A stretch of 64,000 bases of DNA from Pomphorhynchus laevis (lineage: Eukaryota; Acanthocephala; Palaeacanthocephala; Echinorhynchida; Pomphorhynchidae), in NCBI GenBank assembly GCA_012934845.2, contig WNNJ02002146.1, positions 1-64,000 of the forward strand. Direction: 5' to 3'. Below the pieces are notes generated by a model, which saw only the letters and a list, made by a program, of their open reading frames with translations, was not told the origin of the DNA and made no database searches. Shown here in pieces: positions 1 to 9,744 of the stretch. Each line of letters begins with the position of its first letter. Within the stretch, counting starts at the first letter, position 1. The position numbers and the translations under genes are program-made.

Positions 1-161
1 ACAATATTATAGCATAATTATTATATTATAAATGATTAATTATTATATTATATTATTAATGCAATTATTTTTATCTTATAAGTTGCATTTTGCAAATATT
101 ATCTGCGATGTAAAATTTAATATTATTTTAAATAGTTGATAATGATCTATTATTGATAAAG

Positions 162-311
162 AATTATTGGGGCTGGATCAAGGAAAAGTGAAAATTTTTG
201 ATATTTCGCTAACTTGACAATTCAGAAAATTGGGTAATTTTCTGAAGATGCTAACAGAAGTTAGCGAAATATCAAAAAAATCCACTTTTCTTTGATCCAG
301 CCCTAATAATT
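162..311. mobile_element. MITE-like hairpin element, family A
   Basis: The ends are inverted copies beginning AATTATT(G/A)GGGCTGGATCAA, and the arms continue through AAAAGTG and the TTTTTGATATTTCGCTAAC segment, so most of the 150 bp folds on itself. Related copies lie near 1698, 28437 and 34781-35757. No coding capacity is seen. It lies downstream of POLE exon 3 in the gene's sense, so it is intronic if POLE continues leftward. Confidence 0.7.
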
Positions 312-532
312 ATTTATATAATATAATAATATTATATTATAGAAATGCCTTTTTTAGATGATACTATAATATTAGTTTTTGTTTTAAAGAGAGAGATAAC
401 GGGGTCAATGACATTAAATAATTGGGTAAGAAATATCAATATTTGAAAAATCGAAAAACATGTCGTGGAAACGGTTAAACATTTGAACTTATCTCAATAT
501 TTTTGTCATAAATAGAAAGAGCAGTAGCTTAC

Positions 533-2297
533 TTTAAATCTAGATCCATCAATGCCAATAAAATAGCAGTTTAAAACTGTTTTGAATCGTTTATTTTGAC
601 CGATTACTTCACCCTGAAAAATATAAATTCTCGATGTACACAGTGAATCAATTAAAAATAACATGTAAATTGAATAATTAAAGTAAATTAAAGTCAGTAG
701 GTTTAAAGCAACGTTTGATATGGAAGAAAATATAAAATTAAAATTATTAATTAAAATTTATTATTAATCAAATTATTTATTATCAAGTCGAAGAAAGCAA
801 TAAAACAATTGCTCAAAATACAGTGTTCATGAATATGCTATGGATAGCCATCTATTTTGGTCTCGTCGTTTAACGCGGCCAAATGACGCCATGCATGTGA
901 AACTATTATGTAATAATGATGATATTGAGAAGATATTCGATGCATATTTAAAGAATAATAGTAATCAAGCAAATGATACTTCGTGGTTAAGTGAGCTTTT
1001 TAATTACGACAAAGTTAAGAATGTGAATAAGAAAAACGTTTTTACTGAATGTATTCCCGGGCTTTTTGGATTTAAATAACATTACTAAGAAGCTAATTTA
1101 TAATTTTAATATAAATACCTGTAAAGTCCGACTTTTATTTTATAAATACAAATACATTTTATTACGGGTTATAAGTTCATCTAGTAACTAACTATCTGGT
1201 CTATAACCAGACATTTACTTGAATTGAAGCACATTCGAAAAAATAATATCTGTTGATATAATTGTTAAAAATATAATGAATGTGGAAATGATTTTTTTTC
1301 TAGAATCAAAACAGATTTATACCATCTTATAAGAAAATCATTACTGTAATAACCTTATATGCTTAAAGCCAAACTGGCATTAGGTTCATTCACCTAAAGT
1401 AATCAATGAACCAATTGATGGCATGCAAATGTTGGAATATTATAACGATTGCAGTTGTGAAAAAACGTGATTTCACCGTTGACAAAACTGTCCTGAATAA
1501 CAGCACAATTTGATGTGCAAAATAGTATGGAATTAACGACATTGTTATGCAAATATAGTCCAATTCTATAAAAAGGCGAAAGCATAAGATGTACAGCGGA
1601 TTGTTCTATTTACTAACAGAAAGGACATGTAAATATGCTAGAGCGCATTATTTTTTATAAATAATGAAAAAATTAAAAAAATAATTAGTAAATAATTATT
1701 GGAGCTGGATCAAAGTAAAAAGGAATTATTAAACTTAATAATTTTATAACAACAAAATATGTAATTGAATATTAAACAAACAAAATGCAAAGAACAAGTC
1801 GATCTAGTCGATATTTCAATAGTTAACAAAATGGCTAAATTTAAAATACAAACTCCTTCTGTTGAACTTTATAAATCTAAGCAGTTGGCCAATATTATTT
1901 AATTACAACTTAGCATTAAGTACACAATCAATAATTTACAAACATTTATATTCGAAATACAAACGAATATAATATCAAACAGAAATTAAATGAGAAAATG
2001 CTCAATTGAGAAATCTATGATGCCTTCTTACCGTGTTCATGTTAAAGAGCCAGCCAGTATACTTCCCTCGTGTTTTATGTAAAATAAACTTGTACAAATG
2101 ATCGATACGCTCCACATGTGCAATTTGATTCAAACGATTGGCTGTCGAATAGCTCGATGAGTTAGTTTCTAATGCAATCGAATCTTCGGTTGCATCAGCG
2201 TTTGATTTCATTGCGCTTTACAAAATAAAGTATTATTATAATGTATCAGCTTAAAGACTTACATTTCATCATCTTTGCGCCTAATTGAATCAAGCAT
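533..2297 (-). CDS. POLE: DNA polymerase epsilon catalytic subunit, 5' exons (partial)
   Basis: This is the N-terminus of the leading-strand replicative DNA polymerase. Proposed exons, minus strand: 2297-2263 (MLDSIRRKDDE, donor GTAAGT), 2215-2032 (ends TGWLFNMNT, donor GTAAGA) and 613-533 (ends CYFIGIDGSRFK, donor GTAAGC). All joins keep frame: phase 2, then phase 0. Human POLE has TGWLINMHPT followed by a short linker and DYYFIQDDGSRFK, the same two blocks in the same order, which is the main reason for the call. The first exon is weaker: the second exon has its own ATG at 2211, and the 47-bp first intron is inferred from splice sites alone. The next exon (VALPYKPYFYI-like in human) is not visible and should lie left of the window. 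Exonuclease and polymerase domains are therefore absent here. Confidence 0.72.
804..1079 (+). CDS. Unassigned ORF inside the large POLE intron
   Basis: This is an open frame of about 91 codons; the first ATG is at 840, leaving 79 residues ending CIPGLFGFK. Its composition looks protein-like (several W, C, H and P residues and mixed charge) compared with the AT-rich flank. It runs antisense to POLE. I recognise no family, signal peptide or membrane segment. It may be a chance ORF, an old retrocopy or an exon. Confidence 0.22.
   Translation, partial: NNCSKYSVHEYAMDSHLFWSRRLTRPNDAMHVKLLCNNDDIEKIFDAYLKNNSNQANDTSWLSELFNYDKVKNVNKKNVFTECIPGLFGFK
1690..1740. repeat. Fragment of MITE family A
   Basis: The stretch AATAATTATTGGAGCTGGAT followed by CAAAG matches the terminal sequence of the element at 162-311. 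Only one end is present, so this is a truncated copy in the POLE intron. Confidence 0.5.
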
Positions 2298-2640
2298 TAT
2301 TCCTATGTGTGGGTTAAATCTACAGTTATCAACCAGAAAACAATTTGTAAATAGCTTGAAACAGAAAAGTTAATATTTCTTTAAGAATATAAAAATAAAA
2401 TTAGAAGGATATGAAAATTTTCTTGCATAACTAACGACTTTAATTCCCAACAGAGATATATCGTATCCCAATGATGGGCAAAAAATTTTAATAATAAGAT
2501 TTTCTTAAGAACTAAACGTCTTTCTATATAACAACTAATAGTTTCTTAAAAATAAAACATGCAGAGAAATAATAATCTAAAGTTAGCCAGTCGAAAATAG
2601 ATGTTTTCATGTATTACGGCCTTAGTTTTAGCATGATATA

Positions 2641-2710
2641 AGCCCTCCAGCCAATCCAACACGCCGCTCTCAGACTGAACCATCCGGGGTCTTTCACAGC
2701 TAACTCTGAC
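2641..2710 (-). repeat. Detached 3' tail of the I-like LINE
   Basis: The segment AGCCAATCCAACACGCCGC, followed by CTCAGACTGAACC and CCGGGGTCTT, matches the 3' end of the LINE at 4636-6930 in the same orientation (around 4638-4695). The fold-back element at 2.9-4.5 kb lies between the two tails. Confidence 0.6.
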
Positions 2711-2896
2711 ATCGCACGACAGAGTTTAAAAATTTTTGATCAAAATATTAAGCCAGGACCTATAAATATATAAAGAATCCTCACAAAGAAGAACAGATAT
2801 TAAACATCCAGACAGAATTCATTCAAGAATTACAGATTATCGTATATTTAAAATCTACAGACTAATGACATTGCTGGATAGATTCTATAAAAAATC

Positions 2897-4480
2897 AAAA
2901 TAAATTTGTTTTGGGAATGTGCCAGGAAAATATTGATTTAAATAATGCCTTTTTCCTGTTTTCATATTTTGCATTAAGGAAGGTATTAGTTAGATACGTA
3001 CTTGCTGGCTTTTTACCGAGGATAATCATATTTCGAGATATTTAATTTTTTTTAGAAAAATAAAATAAAAAATAAAAATATGTAGTGCATATTACAACAT
3101 GAAACGTTTAAAAATTAAAAATAAATGTGTCGTGCATGTTACGACCTGAAACGTAAACTACATCATCAATAGACAATTGTTCATAACATATAAAACGTAT
3201 ATCAAGTAAAAGGTAACAAAAAACTTATGATAAAAATTATTTTTTGAGATAAAAACTTTTTCCTCAAATTTACCAAGGATGGACACATTTATTTTTTCAT
3301 ATTATTTGAATCATCGAAGTCGATTATACCAACCATCAAAATGTTTGGCTCAAATAACTCCTCAGATGAAAAGAAATGTACTGTTTTATTTGAGAATATG
3401 TTCAATTTATGTTTTTGTCGTAGTATCTCGTTATGGGATAAGATAATGCGGGATTGGAAATGGTGGAAGAGGAAGGGAGAAATGGGGAAGAGGGAAAGGG
3501 TGAAGAGAGAAATGGGGAAGTGTGGGAAAGGGAAGGGGGAAAGGGGAGAAAGTGTGAACTCAGACGGGGGAAATGGCAATCAATGGTATGAAGGGAATGC
3601 CGGTAAGTGGAAGGATTAGGAGTGTTACTGAAGGTGAAAATGAACTTACATTTTAAAATTTAAGTCGTTTTGAAAGCCTTTTGAACAACAGTAGAGTGTT
3701 ATTTTTAGTCAAAACATTTCATCAAAATAATAAATTTTTGTCATTCATATGGTCAAAAACTAAATTGAACAAGTCATCCCTAATTGAAAATTATATTTCT
3801 CTTCATATGGGATTTGAATTGATCTAAAATTTTGATAGTATGTATTATTATTAATTGACAACGAATTGAGCCGAGGCTCTTTACAAGTTGCTTCACAAAA
3901 TAAAAAGAATAAAAAGAATAAGAGTCGTTTTGTCCCTCCCTCATCAGATAAACTACTGAAAATCCCACCGTTGTCTTGAGAAGGAAGGTATTATATTCGA
4001 CTTCGATGATTCAAATAATATGAAAAATTCAATGTGTCCATAATTGAAAATTTTGAGAAAACAGTTTATATCTCAAAAATAATTTTTATCATATTATTCT
4101 TTTGACTAACTTTTACTTTATAAGCTTTTAATATGTTATGAACAATTGTCTATTAATGAGGTATTTAAAATTTTAGATCGTAATATGCACTACACATATT
4201 TATTTTTAATTTTTAAACGTTTCAGTTCGTAATATGCACGACACATATATATTTTTAATTTTTAAACGTTTCAGATGGAAATATGGACCACACATTTTGA
4301 TTTTTTACTTTTTTTAATAAAAATTAAATATCTCGAAATATAATTATCCTCGGTGAAACCGAATAAGCAAATGCGTATCTTACAAATATCTTCAGTTATG
4401 CATAATATGAGGACTGGAAAAAAAGCATTATTTAACTAATTATTTTCCTGGCGCATTCCCAAAACAAATTTATTTTCTTA
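2897..4480. mobile_element. Fold-back element with about 440-490 bp inverted arms
   Basis: The left arm (about 2897-3331) and right arm (about 3984-4480) are long imperfect inverted repeats. Shared landmarks in order are AATAAATTTGTTTTGGGAAT, CGAGGATAAT, TTTCGAGATATTTAATTTTT, a GTGCATATTACGA repeat, AGACAATTGTTCATAACATA and a TTTGAATCATCGAAGTCGA segment near the inner end. The right arm holds one more copy of the internal GTGCATATTACGA/AAACGTTT repeat than the left. The centre (3332-3983) carries a purine-rich tract and no convincing gene. No transposase is visible, so this is a non-autonomous or decayed foldback-type DNA element. Confidence 0.75.
3463..3556 (+). repeat. Purine-rich (G/A) tract in the fold-back centre
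   Basis: About 90 bases are almost purely G and A on the plus strand, built from loosely repeated blocks such as GAAATGGGGAAG and GGGAAAGGG. The short ORFs on both strands across it look like translations of low-complexity DNA rather than genes. Confidence 0.7.
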
Positions 4481-4804
4481 TAATAAAATAATAAAGATTT
4501 TTTTAATAAAATGATACATAGAGTAGAGTAAATAAATAAAGTTAATGTCAGTTAAAAAGACAAGTCAAATCAGAGGTTCATCGTCATTAACAACTGTAAA
4601 GTATTATCTATTCAAGGTCTACGGTCCGGTGAGATTTGAGCCCCATAGCCAATCCAACACGCCGCCTTCAGACTAAACCACCCGGGGTCTTGCACCCCCA
4701 CCCTCGAAGAATTCAATCGACGCGGACTATGCTGAGTAAACGAGAGACGAGGAGCTTAAGAAACATTAGCCTTTGCTCTAGGGGACGTCCTCTCAAAAAG
4801 AAGA

Positions 4805-6261
4805 CTAATCCCGAGATAGCTCAAGTGCACCAAATACGCATCTGGGTTTCCCTTTCAATGACAGATGCTGGGCGCGTTTCAGGGCCGATCTAGCTCTTTT
4901 CAGGATACGTTTAAGTCTATCCAGGTCGGATTTAACCGACCAGTTCACTGTAACGGTAAACCCCAGGTATTTTACTCGACTTGTGAAGCGAGGAGGTGGT
5001 TGATTAGTCAAAAAAGAAGGAGAGCGCAGAGAGTGCTAATCTCTTAAGTTTTTTATTTGTTGCCAGGGCGCCATGAAAGACAACCACTTGCGATTTGGCG
5101 GTGTTTAGAATAAGATTGGACTTGGGTAACTGGTCTTTTAATCTTAAAATGAAACGTTTGATATCCAAGACTAAGTCTCTGCACCAGCGTCCAGAGAACA
5201 TGGCTGTGGTATCATCAGCGTATATCACTAGAGTTTGTTCGCGTTTAAATATTTTGAAGAGTTCAATAGAAGCAGCAAAAAACAAGATAGGAAAAAGAGG
5301 GGATCCTTGGGGCACACCCGTAATGGGGTAGAACTGACGCGCATCAGGGTCGTCTTCACAATATAATCGCTCGGTGTACAGCAGTATCTCCACTCTGTTA
5401 ACAATTCTCGCAGGCAACCCACGAGATCTAATAAAAGAGATGACAAAGGGAATAGAGATGCGGTCAAATGCAGCCGAAAAATCAAGGAAAACAGCCACAG
5501 CAAGTTGGTGACTATTAACCTGATAGAACTGATGCACTTCATCTACTGCTGAATGGGCCGAGCGACCTTTGACGAACCCATGGAAAATTGTTGGGATTAA
5601 ATTTCGCTTACTCAGATGATCGCGGACTCAACTCACAAGCGCTTTTTCGGAGATCGAGACGACGGAATTTTGAATCGATAAGGGCCGCAGATCTTTAGGA
5701 CAAGAGACCGGATATTTCTTAGCTAGAAAAATACGTCTACTAATGTTGATGCCGGCCACATCGGATGGGGCGATTAATAGCAGTGATGGCCACTTCTCTT
5801 CTTTGTTCGGCTGACAAAAGCTCACAGACACGAGAAGAGAGTGGAGCGATGAATTTGGGGGTGCCCGGAAGAGGCCCATAGGAGTTAAGGATATCTATGA
5901 CAGATAAATCCCTACTTCTGAAGTTTCCCTAAGGCGGGATTGACTGAGGTGATTGAGTGGCTCCATAATTATGGAGGGATAGACAAGAATAGTTGAGTAG
6001 AAAAGACGATCTTAGGGAGCATTTAATTAAAGTTAAAAGACCTTGAGATGAAGAAGAGTGAGGTAGGGTTATGTACAAAGTATAGTGGGAACAAATGTGC
6101 CTAGGGATGAATCGAGTAATGTCCTGGTGGATACGAATAGACCGCGTCTCCTGAAGGTCTATAACATCTGCATCTCTAACAGATAAAAGTCTAAAGGCAG
6201 AAGCACCTCCCGAATTTCACTGTAGAATATTCAGTGAAAAAGGCTCACGAGTACTCTGCAT
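4805..6261 (-). pseudogene. I-like LINE ORF2: endonuclease remnant plus reverse transcriptase
   Basis: The frame opens with MQSTREPFSLNILQ near 6261, the usual start of an APE endonuclease. DADVIDLQETRS and LTLIKCSL follow, and then sequence collapses into the pre-RT region around 5880 (SVIDILNSYGPL), so the endonuclease core is deleted. The RT block lies at 5879-5004, with FLDFSAAFDR (motif A), GVPQGSP (motif B) and IYADDTTAMF (motif C). The thumb-like part continues in another frame at 5011-4805 (VKYLGFTVTVNW). The ORF is therefore split over at least three frames. Confidence 0.7.
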
Positions 6262-6486
6262 TGTGTTAGGTCAGCTGGGTGGGATTGCCTAAATCCTAAA
6301 TGAAGCTAGGGGTGGAAAGGTAACCCTCTCCATCACTAAGGCCGTCCAGAGTGGGCACTTGCACACTCTGGACGGCGCTAGAAGCTTTTCAATCTTTATG
6401 GGGGGACGGCGTGAGCCGAGTCCCTCTTTTCTTGGATTCTGGAATTGCTTCCTTTGTAATTTGAGGCGAGGCGTAAAGCGCCGTAG

Positions 6487-6905
6487 CTAAGGCCAAGAAC
6501 ATGTCCTCCATACGCTTAAGAGTTCTTGAATCATGCTATCAGTGATTTTCAAAAGCTCTGTATCAGACATTCTTGCGGCAGCATTGGAAAAAGAATTGTC
6601 TTTTTTTGCAGAAATCTGTCGATTGCTAATTGAGAATGAATTTTTGTAAGCTTCAAATTCAGGACATCTGCGTGAATAGGCGGGGTGTTCACCCCCGCAA
6701 TATGAGCACAAAGGGAAAAGGTGCATCTCTCCCTCGACTCAAAACTATGGTCCAAGCCACATATACCACAGCTCTTGGGTAAGGAGCAGCTAGAGGACCA
6801 GTTCCCCCAAGCGTGGCACTAGTTGCAGTGTAGAAAGGTGAAATTATCCATTGATATAACTTCGAACTTAAGATTAAACCCCATAAATTGGTTTGATCCC
6901 CCACC
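6487..6905 (-). pseudogene. I-like LINE ORF1, zinc-knuckle end
   Basis: Across two frames the minus strand encodes CHAWGNWSSSC, then CGICGLDH, then LCAHCGGEHPAYSRRCPEFE. This is the run of CCHC/CCHH knuckles found at the C-terminus of I- and Jockey-clade ORF1 proteins, which bind the element's RNA. The frame changes between knuckles and the N-terminal half is not recognisable. Confidence 0.65.
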
Positions 6906-7218
6906 TTTCATTGCACATCAACAAATTCAATCCTCGAAATTTTACTAAGTCACTCGAGGTGGTTGCTTAAACCCCTCAGTACAGAACAGTCGCGCCAACA
7001 ATTGTCAACGTCTCATGACCTAATTCGTTAGAGGATTGAGGAAGATATGTTGCTTAGAAGGAGGTTTCACTGTGATCCGATCAGGGTGGCTTCTTTCAGG
7101 CAGCTATCCAACTCTTTCCAATTGTGCTTTATTTTATTACAACTTTTCGATCCTCAGTGGAATCTTCTTTAAGTTAAATCAATAATTGTACGAATATTAG
7201 ATCACAAACTTTTTTACA

Positions 7219-7250
7219 GACGAAGTCCAAGTTCCTATAAAGGACGAAAC

Positions 7251-7252
<2 letters not shown>
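7219..7252 (+). ncRNA. Hammerhead-ribozyme-like remnant beside a (TA)n run
   Basis: The plus strand reads GTTCCTATAAAGGAC then GAAAC then GTATATAT. That is a short stem II hairpin followed by the conserved GAAA and a TA-rich stem III start, as in Penelope-associated type I hammerheads. The strand that should read CTGATGA before the hairpin reads TCCAA instead, so the core is incomplete and probably inactive. It is antisense to the adjacent PLE ORF. Confidence 0.35.

Positions 7253-7325
<73 letters not shown>
7252..7325. repeat. (TA)n microsatellite
   Basis: About 37 pure TA dinucleotides. This run and the one at 7582-7665 bracket the PLE terminal unit. Confidence 0.95.
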
Positions 7326-7329
<4 letters not shown>

Positions 7330-7578
7330 AATCGTAGAATGTGTAAAACTGTGCTCCGGGAGCTAAAAAGCTTCAGTTTCATAATTGTAGATGTTGCCAA
7401 AAAACCGGAGTTCGATTACAAGTAGAGCAGACTTCCTTATCACTCCTAGACGAGCTGATGGTAGCCGGCAGCACTCATCAGTAGGGTGAACTACCATCAG
7501 TCGTTTCGGCTGCCTTGTGATATATTTAAAAGGCATCTCCGAGAATTTGCTAACGTAGTAGCTAACGTAGTAGCATGC

Positions 7579-7581
<3 letters not shown>
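7326..7581 (-). repeat. PLE terminal unit (single copy of the 361-bp family)
   Basis: The minus strand contains CTCGGAGATGCC, AAATATATCACAAGGCAGCC, GAAACGACTGATGGTAG, CTACCATCAGCTCGTC and TCCCGGAGCACAGTTTTACAC, in the same order as each unit of the array at 37801-42365. It lies directly 3' of the PLE ORF in the same sense, which suggests it is the element's terminal (pLTR-like) repeat. The inverted segments CTGATGGTAG and CTACCATCAG form a strong hairpin. Confidence 0.75.

Positions 7582-7665
<84 letters not shown>
7582..7665. repeat. (TA)n microsatellite
   Basis: About 42 TA dinucleotides lie between the PLE 3' flank and its terminal unit. Confidence 0.95.
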
Positions 7666-7666
<1 letters not shown>

Positions 7667-7816
7667 CAAATTTTTCAATAAACTGGTGGTTAAAAGATGA
7701 CAACAATTTACAAGTTATTTTACTAGTTTCGCGTTTCACACGCTTTTTCAAAAAAAATTCTGTCACAAATCTACAATTACAGAGCTTCGTATGTGCTACA
7801 AAATCCGCGTAAGAAA

Positions 7817-9565
7817 TCAGTCATTTTCTGACCATTCGAAAATTGTGCCGCTATTTAAACCATATGATTTGTAAGTTCTTAATTGACCTTGCCACCTCGA
7901 TTCTTTTATTAACCGTTCTTTAATTAGTGGTATATTATTTTCAACTACTATGTATTCCATCATTGATTCATCTCCGTTGTATTGCTTCACTATATGTGTT
8001 ACAATTCCATCTGTATTATAGTTTTTATTATTTTCTGGATTGTTGTTTTTAGAATTAAGTAATGATTTGATGTCTGCCCTTCTGTTGTTTAGCCTTTCAC
8101 TAAGGGATCTCTTTGACTCTCCTATATATTGCAGGTTACATTCTTTACACCTGCCTACATATATAATGTTTTTAGTCGTACAACACTTATTTCCTTTAAT
8201 AGGATATTTTAGATTTGTAGATGAACTTAATATTGTATCTGATTTGACGATACATTCGCAGGTTTTGCATCTTGGTCGTTTACAGCTCTTGCAGTCACCT
8301 GGTTCACGCGAATAATTATTTATTACGTTTGAATCAAATTTTGATTTAACTAAATGCGTAGAAATCTTATTTGTAGATTGGAAGCAGATACAAGGTTCAA
8401 TGCCTTTGATGTTATATCTAGAGCAGACAAGTTTATATGCTTTTTTGATATCTCTATTTATGGTCTTTATTCCATTATGATAAGGTTGTGTTACATATAC
8501 CTTTTCGGTTGGAGATGCCATCTGTAGCCATCGTTCCCTTGGTCGTCGTCTTATCTTGGAAAACTCTCTGTATATAGATCTGTTAGTATATCCTCTAGAT
8601 ATCAGTATTTTTTCAATGATAAAAAGGTTGTTCTCAAACTGATAGTCGTCGGAACAGATTCTCCTCATTCGTAACGCTTCATTAAATATGACCGCTCTCT
8701 TTACTGTGCTACTTTGGTCGCTGTTTGCATGTAAATATAACGGATTGTCTTCAGGCTTTATATAAGCAGTGGTTTTGTAGTTTCCGTTCCTTTTATAAAC
8801 AGTTGTATCCAAAAAGTTTACACTCTCACCGTAAGTGAAGGTAAATTCCAAGACGTTAAATTCATTAAGCCTCTTGAAGAATTCGAGTAGCGTAGATTCT
8901 CCATGTGTCCAGACCATAAAAACGTCATCTATGTACCGCCACCAAATAACAGGTCTGTACGATTGTGGGTCCATGAACTTCTGTTCGTAATCGGCCATGA
9001 ATATATTTGCGTATGTTGGTGCACAAGGCGTGCCCATGGCAGTTCCATTGTTCTGGATAAACTTATCACCATCCCAGTCAAATATATTGTTTTCAAGAAT
9101 GATTTTTAAAGAGTCTATGACAAAGTTTACTCTAGTATTCTCCCAATTAATGTTTTCTAGGAAATTCTTGACGGATGAAATGCCTTGTTCATGGGGGATA
9201 CTAGTGTACAAAGACTTGACATCTATGGTTGCTAATATTGCGTTAGGAGATAGTGAATCTTTAATTACTTCAAGTTTGTTCAAGAAGTCTAGGGTACCTT
9301 TAAGATAAGATGGAATACAATTGAGATGTGTGACTAATAGATCGTGCACTCTTCTCGATAAGTATTCAGTTGGTGTTCCGTTGCAGCTTATTATAGGCCT
9401 TCCAATGTAAGGTCTATGCTCTTTGTGCGTCTTTGGGAGCATGTAGAAGCGTCCCCAAGTTTTTTCACCTTTGCAAATTGCGTCCTTATCGTCTAGAGAG
9501 AGTACATTCAATGATACATACTTAAGAATATGTTCCTCTAGTTTTGCACTAGTTTCACTATTCCA
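7817..9565 (-). CDS. Penelope-like element reverse transcriptase with GIY-YIG endonuclease (5' truncated)
   Basis: A long open frame of about 580 codons without an upstream Met. It joins a PLE reverse transcriptase to a C-terminal GIY-YIG nuclease and would catalyse target-primed copying of the element. RT signs in order are FYMLPKTHK, ATIDVKSLYTSIPHE (motif A), GTAMGTPCAPTYANIFM (motif B) and RYIDDVFMVW (motif C). A Cys-rich linker (CKSCKRPRCKTCEC) precedes IIYVGRCKECNLQYIGESKR, the GIY-YIG signature, with R and E residues following. Usual PLE ORFs are longer at the N-terminus, and here the frame starts about 180 bp from the next LINE's tail. The remaining frame is continuous, suggesting a fairly recent insertion. 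Confidence 0.88.
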   Translation of the reverse strand, partial: WNSETSAKLEEHILKYVSLNVLSLDDKDAICKGEKTWGRFYMLPKTHKEHRPYIGRPIISCNGTPTEYLSRRVHDLLVTHLNCIPSYLKGTLDFLNKLEVIKDSLSPNAILATIDVKSLYTSIPHEQGISSVKNFLENINWENTRVNFVIDSLKIILENNIFDWDGDKFIQNNGTAMGTPCAPTYANIFMADYEQKFMDPQSYRPVIWWRYIDDVFMVWTHGESTLLEFFKRLNEFNVLEFTFTYGESVNFLDTTVYKRNGNYKTTAYIKPEDNPLYLHANSDQSSTVKRAVIFNEALRMRRICSDDYQFENNLFIIEKILISRGYTNRSIYREFSKIRRRPRERWLQMASPTEKVYVTQPYHNGIKTINRDIKKAYKLVCSRYNIKGIEPCICFQSTNKISTHLVKSKFDSNVINNYSREPGDCKSCKRPRCKTCECIVKSDTILSSSTNLKYPIKGNKCCTTKNIIYVGRCKECNLQYIGESKRSLSERLNNRRADIKSLLNSKNNNPENNKNYNTDGIVTHIVKQYNGDESMMEYIVVENNIPLIKERLIKESRWQGQLRTYKSYGLNSGTIFEWSEND

Positions 9566-9744
9566 TTAATTATTAACAAAAGGATATGCATTTCTAAATG
9601 TATTTCTTAATGAGATTACATGTAGGAAAATGAAGTAAAACACAAATACTCTTTAGTGAGCTAATAAAAAATTAAATTTCAATATTCAAACTTTGAATCC
9701 ACAATTGTGTTCAAAAAAACTAAAAATTGTGCGTTAGGATTAGT

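Larger units (their letters stand above)
4636..6930 (-). mobile_element. I-clade-like LINE, degenerate
   Basis: Read on the minus strand, this is a two-ORF non-LTR retrotransposon. ORF1 ends in CCHC zinc knuckles, and ORF2 has an APE-type endonuclease start followed by a reverse transcriptase. The 3' end at about 4636 shares its tail with the fragment at 2641-2710. The 5' part of ORF1 and much of the endonuclease are missing or scrambled, so the copy is dead. The RT motifs (FLDFSAAFDR, GVPQGSP, YADDTTAMF) point to the I/R1/Jockey side rather than CR1 or RTE. Confidence 0.75.

Noticed and set aside
1403-1585. 60-codon minus-strand ORF between POLE exons
   Set aside because: No acceptor/donor in phase and no similarity to the POLE N-terminus; the flanking exons already join in frame without it.
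3289-3619. Overlapping ORFs rich in F, P, S or G, K, E
   Set aside because: They are the two strands of the purine-rich tract in the fold-back element.
7326-7581. tRNA-like B box (GAGTTCGATTAC) making the 361-bp unit a SINE
   Set aside because: No A box at a suitable distance, no tRNA fold and no poly-A or simple 3' tail.
7197-7812. ORFs made of YIYIYI on both strands
   Set aside because: They are (TA)n microsatellites.
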